Source: Devosia equisanguinis
Lineage (GTDB): Bacteria > Pseudomonadota > Alphaproteobacteria > Rhizobiales > Hyphomicrobiaceae
NCBI GenBank assembly: GCA_945903565.1
Contig: CAMDPA010000003.1
Coordinates: forward strand, 1 to 33,299
DNA: 33,299 nucleotides
Direction: 5' to 3'
Shown here: positions 27,499 through 33,299 of the stretch, in pieces
Layout: the number at the start of each line of letters is the position of its first letter
Position numbering within the stretch: the stretch's first letter is position 1
The notes under the pieces: generated by a model
The model's database searches: none
Seen by the model: only the letters and a program-made list of their open reading frames with translations
Told to the model about the DNA's origin: nothing
Made by a program: the position numbers and the translations under genes

Positions 27499-29403
27499 TC
27501 ACACGCCGCCGACGCGCAAGGCATCCCCTGCACCGGCCGCCAGCAGCCGCTCCTCGCTGTCGTCGTACATTTCATCGACGAGGTCCTTGAAGCGCTCCAG
27601 CATCACCTTGCGTTTCACTTTGCGCGTGGGCGTCACCGGTTCGCCCTCCTCCTCCGGGTCGAGCTGCTTGGGCAGAATGCGGAACGATTTGACCTGCTCG
27701 ACGCGGGCGAGATCCGCGTTGGCCTTGGCGACTTCGGCCTCGATCAGGCGACGCACGCGTTCGTGGGCCGACAGGCTGGTGAAACCGGTGTAGGCGATGT
27801 CGTTGGTGCGCGCCCAATCGGCGACGGCATCGAAATCGATCTCGACGAGGGCGGTGAGGTATTTGCGGCCGTGGCCGATCACGACGGCTTCCGCGATGAA
27901 GGGGCTGCCGCGCAGAATGTTCTCGATCGAGGCCGGCGAGATGGTCTTGCCGCCGGACGTGACGAGGAAATCGCGGGCGCGGTCGACGAGCCGCAAGGTA
28001 TCGCCGTGCCATTCGGCGACGTCGCCGGTGTGCATCCACCCGTCCGCGTCGACGACGTCGGCGGTGGCGTCCGGCTTTTGCCAATAGCCCTCGAAGCCAT
28101 CGGGGCCGCGCACGAGAAGTTCGGCGCCGTCGCCGAGCTTCACGTCCCAGCCGCTGACGACGGTGCCGACGCTGCCGGGCTTTGGAAATGGCCCGCGTTG
28201 CGCCGATATGAAAGCGCCGCCCGTCTCGGTCTGGCCGTAAGCTTCGACCAGATTGACGCCCCACATCTGCCACAGCGCAGCGGTCTCGGGCGGCAATGCG
28301 GCGCCGCCTGAGATGGCAAGCTCCACGCGATCGAGACCAAGCTGACGCAGCATCGGCCGGAATACGACGTTGCGTGCGGCCTGCATCGCCACGCGGTCCA
28401 ATGTACTCGGCTCTCCGCCCCAACGCTGGCGCGCGACACGGCGGGCGAGTTTCATCGCGGCGTTGCTGGTGATGCGCTTGGGCAGGGACGTGCTGCCCAG
28501 GCCGATCAGCACCTGCGAGGCGAACTTCTGCATGTAGCGCGGCACGGTGAACAGCGCGGTCGGACCGACATCGACGAGGGTTTGCAGGAGATCGTCGACG
28601 TCGTCGCCATAGTGCGGCACGAGACTGGAAATGAGCGGCAGGGTGATCGCGATGTCGCGGCCGAAAATGTGGCACAGCGGGAGGAATACGACCGTGCGGT
28701 GTTCGCGTTCGCGCAAGGTCGGGAAGTGATCGACGATCGTGTAGGTGCCGGCGAGATGCTTGCCGTGCGAGATCAGCGCGCCCTTGGGATGGCCTGTGGT
28801 GCCCGACGTGTAGACGATGAATGCGGGATCGACGGGGCCGACGGTCTTGACCATCACTTCCAGCGCGGCGAGGCCGCCGTCGAGCGGGCCGGCGGACTCC
28901 AGCACGTCGTCGAGCAGGCGCAGCTTGGGGTGCTGATAGGCGAACATCGCGGAAGGGTCGATCACGACAATCGCGCGCAGCGCCGGCAGGCGGTCGGCGA
29001 TGGCGAGGATCTTGTCGATGTATTCCTGATCTTCCGCGATGAAGATCGCGGCACCGGCATCGAGCATCTGGTACTCGACTTCGGACACCGAAGCCGTCGG
29101 ATATATGCCGAACGAGATCGCGCCGAGCGCTTGAGCTGCTTGATCGCAGATCGCCCAGTCTTCCGTCGCATCGCCCATGATGGCAACGCGCTCGCCGCGT
29201 CCGAGACCCAGGGATTGCAGCCCGAGCGCGCAGCGGCCGATGAGATCGGCGTAGTCGCGCCAGGTGCGTTCGCGATAGAGGCCAAGATGCTTGGAGCGGT
29301 AGGCGACGGCATCGGGCTTGGTGCGCGCGTGCTCGGCAATCAGCTGAGGCGCCGTCTTGGCACGAAGGGTCGCGAATACCGGTGAGACCTCGCCCATCGT
29401 CAC
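27499..29403 (-). CDS. Long-chain acyl-CoA synthetase-like AMP-dependent CoA ligase
   Basis: A 634-residue adenylate-forming enzyme that activates a carboxylic acid with ATP and then forms the CoA thioester. The phosphate loop YTSGTTGHPKG, the A5-type motif YGQTETGG and the hinge segment DRARDFLVTSGGKTISP are all present, with a C-terminal domain containing TRKVKRK. The length fits the FadD15/long-chain group. The start is GTG at 29403, with GAGGG 7 bp upstream; ATG at 29397 is equally possible. It is the first gene of the transporter operon, an arrangement in which imported acids are trapped as CoA esters. Fatty, phenylpropanoid or other aromatic acids are all possible substrates. Confidence 0.92.
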   Translation of the reverse strand: MTMGEVSPVFATLRAKTAPQLIAEHARTKPDAVAYRSKHLGLYRERTWRDYADLIGRCALGLQSLGLGRGERVAIMGDATEDWAICDQAAQALGAISFGIYPTASVSEVEYQMLDAGAAIFIAEDQEYIDKILAIADRLPALRAIVVIDPSAMFAYQHPKLRLLDDVLESAGPLDGGLAALEVMVKTVGPVDPAFIVYTSGTTGHPKGALISHGKHLAGTYTIVDHFPTLREREHRTVVFLPLCHIFGRDIAITLPLISSLVPHYGDDVDDLLQTLVDVGPTALFTVPRYMQKFASQVLIGLGSTSLPKRITSNAAMKLARRVARQRWGGEPSTLDRVAMQAARNVVFRPMLRQLGLDRVELAISGGAALPPETAALWQMWGVNLVEAYGQTETGGAFISAQRGPFPKPGSVGTVVSGWDVKLGDGAELLVRGPDGFEGYWQKPDATADVVDADGWMHTGDVAEWHGDTLRLVDRARDFLVTSGGKTISPASIENILRGSPFIAEAVVIGHGRKYLTALVEIDFDAVADWARTNDIAYTGFTSLSAHERVRRLIEAEVAKANADLARVEQVKSFRILPKQLDPEEEGEPVTPTRKVKRKVMLERFKDLVDEMYDDSEERLLAAGAGDALRVGGV

Positions 29404-29458
29404 GCCGCCACCCTCGATGCCTATGCGTCTTGGCGCAGAACGTGGATCACTCGCTTCT

Positions 29459-29479
29459 GAGCGCTCATTGGACTAATGA
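29459..29479. promoter_or_regulatory. Candidate operator in the divergent CoA ligase/MetE-like promoter region
   Basis: GAGCGCTC (29459-29466) is followed, overlapping, by the interrupted palindrome TCATT-GGACT-AATGA (29465-29479). It sits in the 146-bp gap (29404-29549) between two divergent genes, where a regulator could act on both. No dedicated regulator gene is in the window. Confidence 0.3.
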
Positions 29480-29549
29480 ACTCTGGCACGGTGGGCCCGC
29501 CATATCAAGTCTGGCTACCGAAAGGTTCCGTTCCGCCGAGGAGTAATAC

Positions 29550-30680
29550 ATGCCCGCCATTCCTTCGCACTTGCCACCATTCAGGCCGCCATTTCGTGCC
29601 GATCATGTCGGCAGCCTGTTGCGTCCTGCCGCGTTGCGGCAGGCATTCCGCGACAAGGCCGCTGGCAAGCTCGACGACGTTGCTTTCGCCGCGATCCAGG
29701 ACAGCGCAATTCGCGACGCCGTTCGCCTGCAGCAAGACGCCGGACTCGGCGTGGTTACCGACGGCGAATTCCGCCGCGCGTCGTACTGGGGCCGGTTCGT
29801 CGAACGGTGCGAAGGGTTTGTGATAAAGCCGGCGATCATGAAATTCCGCGACGATCACGGCCACGAGCTCGACTTCACCGCGACCTATGCCAGCGCCAAG
29901 GTAAAGCGCACGCGCGATCTCGCGCTCGACGAGTTCCAGTTCCTGAAGGGCGCCACATCGGCGGTCGGCAAGATCACGCTACCAGCTCCTTCCACGATGC
30001 ACTTCTACCGCTACACCGATTTCGCCGACCATAACGTCTATGCCAATGCCGGGGATTTCTTCGCCGACCTGGCCGCCGTGTTCCGCCAGGAGATCGCGGC
30101 GCTGGCGGCGACGGGGTGCCGCTATATCCAGCTTGACGAGGTCGCCATCGCGCTGTTGTGCGACGATGCCATTCGCGCCCAGGTGAAGGCGAACGGCCAT
30201 GATCCCGACGCGCTGATCGATCTCTACATCCGTGCCATCAACGACGCGATCGCGGGTGCGCCCGCCGACATGGCGATCGGCATCCATATGTGCCGCGGCA
30301 ATTTCAAGGGCCACTATCTCTCGCAGGGTGGATACGACTCCGTCGCCGAGCGGTTCTTCAACGGCGCCAAGGTCACGCACTTCCTGCTCGAGTACGACAG
30401 CCCGCGTGCGGGCGATTTTGCGCCGCTGCGCTTCATGCCAAAGCCCAAGGGCGTCGTGCTCGGGCTCGTCAGCTCGAAGTCGCCCAAGCTGGAGAACCGT
30501 GAGGAACTTCGTCGGCGCATCGACGAAGCGGCGAAGGTGATGGACCTCGACCGTCTCGGCATCGGCCCGCAGTGCGGGTTTGCGTCGACCGTGGCCGGGA
30601 ACCCGGTCACCGAAGCCGACCAGAGCGCGAAGCTGCGGCTCTGCGTCGACGTCGCCCGGCAGGTGTGGGGCAGTGCGTAG
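29550..30680 (+). CDS. MetE-like, cobalamin-independent methionine synthase family (C-terminal domain only)
   Basis: A 376-residue TIM-barrel protein equal to the catalytic C-terminal half of MetE. The N-terminal half is naturally absent, as in many short homologues. Zinc ligands can be matched to MetE: H246 and C248 in IHMCRGN, E281 in LLEYDS and C342 in GPQCGF, so a thiol-activating zinc site is intact. The N-terminus RADHVGSLLRP and the VTDGEFRR motif are typical. Short members transfer methyl groups to or from varied thiols and ethers rather than always making methionine, so the substrate is open. GAGGAG lies 8 bp upstream of the ATG. It is divergent from the CoA ligase operon. Confidence 0.88.
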   Translation: MPAIPSHLPPFRPPFRADHVGSLLRPAALRQAFRDKAAGKLDDVAFAAIQDSAIRDAVRLQQDAGLGVVTDGEFRRASYWGRFVERCEGFVIKPAIMKFRDDHGHELDFTATYASAKVKRTRDLALDEFQFLKGATSAVGKITLPAPSTMHFYRYTDFADHNVYANAGDFFADLAAVFRQEIAALAATGCRYIQLDEVAIALLCDDAIRAQVKANGHDPDALIDLYIRAINDAIAGAPADMAIGIHMCRGNFKGHYLSQGGYDSVAERFFNGAKVTHFLLEYDSPRAGDFAPLRFMPKPKGVVLGLVSSKSPKLENREELRRRIDEAAKVMDLDRLGIGPQCGFASTVAGNPVTEADQSAKLRLCVDVARQVWGSA

Positions 30681-30726
30681 GAGACTCGCAATCGCCGAAC
30701 ATCGGTTCACGATATTTATATCCATT

Positions 30727-30878
30727 CCGTCATCCCGGACGAGCGAGCAGCGCGAGCGAAGATCCGGGACCCAGCAAGAAAAGCGTCGAAGACACAATAT
30801 TCTATGGTGCCTTCGGCACTCCTTATGCTGGGTCCCGGTGTTGGTTCCACCTGCGGTGTCACCAAACCGGGATGACGG
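30727..30878. repeat. Nested inverted repeat (MITE-like) between convergent genes
   Basis: Terminal 12-bp arms CCGTCATCCCGG (30727-30738) and CCGGGATGACGG (30867-30878) match perfectly. Inner 13-bp arms CCGGGACCCAGCA (30764-30776) and TGCTGGGTCCCGG (30826-30838) also match perfectly, and the centre holds a small GTGCC-TTC-GGCAC hairpin. It is 152 bp without an ORF and fills most of the 206-bp gap between the MetE-like and Bug-type genes. Confidence 0.8.
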
Positions 30879-30886
30879 TCCGGCTA

Positions 30887-31864
30887 TCATTCAACCTTCA
30901 GGCCGGCCTCCGTCACAACGCGGCGCCACTTGGCGAGATCGGTGGCGAGCTGGGTTGCGAGTTGCTCAGGCGTGCCGCCGAGGATCGTCGCGCCTTCGCT
31001 TTCGTACTTGGCCTTGACCTCCGCCAACGCGAGCGTCCGGTTCAGCTCGGTGTTGAGACGCGCGATGATTGCGGGTGACGTGCCGGCGCGCACCATGATG
31101 GCGAACCAGTTGCCCACGTCGTAGCCGGGAAAGCCGGACTCGGCCAAGGTCGGAACATCGGGCAGGCCCGAATTGCGTTGAGCCGTCGTGATCGCGAGCG
31201 CCCTCAGCTTGCCGCCGCGGATGTGGCCGATCAAAGCAGGCATAGCCGCGATGAAGAATTCCGCCCGGCCGGCGATCACGTCGATGAGGGCCGGCCCCGC
31301 GCCCTTGTATGGCACGTGCACGACCTTGATGCCGGCCGATAGCTGCATCAGCTCGATGCCCATGTGCGCCATGCTGCCGTTGCCGGAGGACGCGAACGTG
31401 AGTTCGCTGGGCTTGGCCTTGGCGGCGGCGATGAATTCCGCAACCGAATTGATCCTGGAGCCGGCCGCCGTCACCATCAGCTGCGGCGTCGAGGCGACGA
31501 GCCCTACGGGCGCAAGGTCTTTGATGGGATCGAACGGCACGGTCTTGTAGATGGCCGGGTTCACCGCGAGATTGGACACCTGCCCGAAGAGCAGCGTGTA
31601 GCCGTCCGGCTGCGACTTGGCGACCAGCTCGACACCGATGTTGCCGTTGGCGCCGCCGCGATTGTCGATCACGATGTTCTGCTTCAGGCCGTCGCCCAAG
31701 GCCGGCGTGATTTGCCGTGCCAGAATGTCGAGAACGCCGCCCGGCGGGAACGGCACGACCATTCGAAGTGCCCGCGAGGGGTAGTTGTCCTGTGCCGCCG
31801 CGGACGCACCGCCGATGATGGGACTGAGTAGCAGGCAGGAAAGCAGGAGACGACGGAAGGACAT
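30887..31864 (-). CDS. Bug-family (tripartite tricarboxylate transporter type) solute-binding protein
   Basis: A 325-residue periplasmic protein with a signal peptide cleaved near residue 24 (GGASAAAQ). The mature chain opens with YPSRALRMVVPFPPGG and contains VIDNRGGANGNIG and VPYKGAGPALIDV, all Bug-family signatures. These proteins bind carboxylates. No TctA or TctB membrane partners are nearby, so it is an orphan that must share a transporter or serve in sensing. GGAGGAA precedes the ATG by 6 bp. It follows the extradiol-type gene by 48 bp on the same strand, suggesting an aromatic acid or related compound as ligand. Confidence 0.93.
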   Translation of the reverse strand: MSFRRLLLSCLLLSPIIGGASAAAQDNYPSRALRMVVPFPPGGVLDILARQITPALGDGLKQNIVIDNRGGANGNIGVELVAKSQPDGYTLLFGQVSNLAVNPAIYKTVPFDPIKDLAPVGLVASTPQLMVTAAGSRINSVAEFIAAAKAKPSELTFASSGNGSMAHMGIELMQLSAGIKVVHVPYKGAGPALIDVIAGRAEFFIAAMPALIGHIRGGKLRALAITTAQRNSGLPDVPTLAESGFPGYDVGNWFAIMVRAGTSPAIIARLNTELNRTLALAEVKAKYESEGATILGGTPEQLATQLATDLAKWRRVVTEAGLKVE

Positions 31865-31912
31865 CGGTATTCCTCCACTGCGCTGTCTATTTCGGCCACC
31901 GCGGATTCGGCG

Positions 31913-32872
31913 TTACGCGACGCCCTCGGCGTTCTGGATGAACTCAGGCGGCATGTCGGGGCCCCAGATGTAGACCGAGTCCTCGGGCGGGTAGTCGCCG
32001 GCGGGCCAGTCGCAATCGACGGGTACGTAGTCGATATCGCAGGAATACTCGCAGTAGCTGCCCCAGGGGTCGCGGACGTAGTGGAAGTAGTTGGAGCCGA
32101 GCACGTGGCGGCCCAGGCCCCAGCCTTTGGCGTAACCGCTCTCCAGCATCTGCTTGGCGCCAAGACCGATGTCCTGCACGCTGCCGACATCCCAACTGAA
32201 GTGGTGGTGGCCGGGTGAATCGGACTTCGCGAACGCCATCATGTGGTGATCGCTGCCGTGGATGCCGTGCATGAACGCGATCACGTCGGCGGAGCGGTCC
32301 GACAAGCGCATGCCCAGCACGCGGCCGTAGAACTCGATCGCCTTGGGTACATCGGTGGTGAACAGCAACAGGTGCGCGAACCGGCGCGGCCGCACGAGTG
32401 GCGCCGCGGACCGGCTCGGCTGGCCGCGCACGCCGGCGGGGCTCGATGCGATCCACGACGTGGTCTTCTCGTTGGGCGAGCACTTCTCCGCCACGCGCAG
32501 CTCGATCAGGTTGCCGTCGTGATCGCGCAGCCAGACGCCGTTTGACTGGCTGCCCTTGGGCGGATCGAGTTCGGTGATGCGCATCTCCTGTAGCCGCTTG
32601 CGAAACAGCGGTAGGTCCTCCTCGAACACGCCAAACGAAATGTGCCCAAACTTCTTGCGCGGCCCCTCGCTGATGCTGCCCCAGCGATGCGGCGTACCCG
32701 GCACGTACATGCCCAGGCCGTTGCCCTCCTCCGGCACATGAAGGCCGAAGTTCGTATAAAAATGATGCGCGACCTTGAGGTCCGGAACCGCCAGCGAGAA
32801 ATGATCGAGCGAGTGGACGCCGAGCTCGCCGGGCCTGCGGTTGGGCGCGATGTAGCCTTGGATCGCGGTCAT
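31913..32872 (-). CDS. Extradiol-type dioxygenase of the vicinal oxygen chelate (VOC) superfamily
   Basis: A 319-residue protein with two VOC modules, about 20-130 and 165-280, as in catechol 2,3-dioxygenase-type ring-cleaving enzymes. The metal ligands expected in the second module are visible: H167 in RFAHLLLF, H224 in HHFSWDV and E275 in CEYSCD, a 2-His-1-carboxylate iron site. An added C-terminal tail (about 283-319) is rich in Trp, Pro and Asp. The linker at about 131-163 is long and Ser/Pro-rich. GGAAG lies 8 bp upstream of the ATG. It is in an operon with the Bug-type binding protein. Substrate is probably a catechol, but a non-ring-cleaving VOC enzyme is possible. Confidence 0.85.
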   Translation of the reverse strand: MTAIQGYIAPNRRPGELGVHSLDHFSLAVPDLKVAHHFYTNFGLHVPEEGNGLGMYVPGTPHRWGSISEGPRKKFGHISFGVFEEDLPLFRKRLQEMRITELDPPKGSQSNGVWLRDHDGNLIELRVAEKCSPNEKTTSWIASSPAGVRGQPSRSAAPLVRPRRFAHLLLFTTDVPKAIEFYGRVLGMRLSDRSADVIAFMHGIHGSDHHMMAFAKSDSPGHHHFSWDVGSVQDIGLGAKQMLESGYAKGWGLGRHVLGSNYFHYVRDPWGSYCEYSCDIDYVPVDCDWPAGDYPPEDSVYIWGPDMPPEFIQNAEGVA

Positions 32873-33106
32873 CTTAGGCGCTTCCTATGTGGGCCGGGCG
32901 GTGGACGCGGCGGCGTCATCGTTTTCGGCAGCCTATCCCAGCCGTGCCCCACCTCACAACTTCGGTCTTCCGATCCGCACGATAACACTCCCACCCTCAC
33001 GCGGTTTCCCGCGCAAGGATGGAATCGTTGCTGGTTGCTCTGGCGCAAGCGCCAACGCAACGAATGACTCAGGGGCGCGGGGCGACAAGTGACCGCGTTG
33101 TTTAGT

Positions 33107-33181
33107 TTAGTTTTTTAGCGGCACACGTGCCGCCCCGCACAGGATTTTAAACGGCATACCCACGGCGTTGAACCGGATCAT
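33107..33181 (-). CDS. Possible small ORF of 24 codons
   Basis: In the otherwise gene-free 32873-33299 stretch, the minus strand has an ATG at 33181 and a TAA at 33107, with in-frame GTG at 33199 as an alternative start; an in-frame stop lies further upstream, so it does not continue past the edge. The 24-residue product begins MIRFNAVGMPF and is basic and hydrophobic. No clear ribosome site was found. This is a weak call. The rest of the gap holds only a hairpin at 33119-33134 and a short GGCGC/GCGCC hairpin near 33040-33054. Confidence 0.15.
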   Translation of the reverse strand: MIRFNAVGMPFKILCGAARVPLKN

Positions 33182-33299
33182 CGGACCCCCGAGTCTCACG
33201 GGGGCGGACGTGGCGAGCCTCGGCCCAGAGGTGCGCGTAAACACCGGGTGGGCCGACCTGTATCCCGCCCCTCACGATCGAGACGCCTCGCGAGCGCAA

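Noticed and set aside
33119-33134. GCGGCA/TGCCGC hairpin as a terminator
   Set aside because: No T run follows the stem on either strand; the T-rich stretch lies before it on the plus strand.

Overview
The window is a GC-rich stretch of bacterial chromosome. Gene content points to the Alphaproteobacteria, order Hyphomicrobiales, probably near the Bradyrhizobium/Rhodopseudomonas/Xanthobacteraceae group. The pointers are a DksA that has lost three of its four zinc cysteines, an HWE-family histidine kinase with MASE1, a Bug-type solute-binding protein, a Liv transporter paired with a CoA ligase, and several families of short palindromic repeats. This assignment is inference; there is no rRNA or other marker gene to confirm it. 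I see no plasmid, phage, transposase or CRISPR signature.

Layout, left to right. 1-333: 5' part of a short-chain dehydrogenase (minus), cut by the window edge. 334-1072: gene-free, with two inverted copies of a small palindromic repeat, a minus-strand terminator hairpin behind a possible structured RNA, and a good sigma70-like promoter for the next gene. 1073-3410: a DksA-like factor with a long basic tail, meeting a cation-efflux transporter tail to tail. 3539-11385: a minus-strand run of ABC-F protein, fumarate-reductase-like flavoprotein, single-domain 2Fe-2S protein and a fused 5-oxoprolinase/hydantoinase. 11461-15209: minus-strand cytochrome c and Cys-rich secreted protein, divergent from a Tat-exported flavoprotein and its overlapping partner. 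15214-18828: three signalling genes (small degenerate kinase, single-domain receiver, large MASE1-PAS-HWE kinase). 18886-20820: sulfurtransferase and cysteine synthase. 21011-29403: a probable seven-gene minus-strand operon of CoA ligase, Liv-type binding protein, two permeases, two ATPases and a sulfatase. 29550-30680: MetE-like methyltransferase (plus). 30887-32872: orphan Bug-type binding protein and an extradiol-type VOC protein. 32873-33299: no convincing gene.

Together the genes suggest a heterotroph that takes up and degrades organic acids, probably including aromatic ones. The evidence is CoA activation coupled to Liv uptake, an extradiol-type enzyme beside a carboxylate-binding protein, and two separate flavoprotein redox modules, one cytoplasmic and one periplasmic.

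The most unusual feature is inside the 5-oxoprolinase gene (3539-7444). It carries two copies of a 111-bp paired-palindrome element (exactly 37 codons each) and one copy of an unrelated 119-bp palindromic element. All three are read through in frame and fall at apparent loop positions of an otherwise intact enzyme. This resembles in principle the rickettsial palindromic elements that insert into coding genes. I do not know of this family being described, but could not search.
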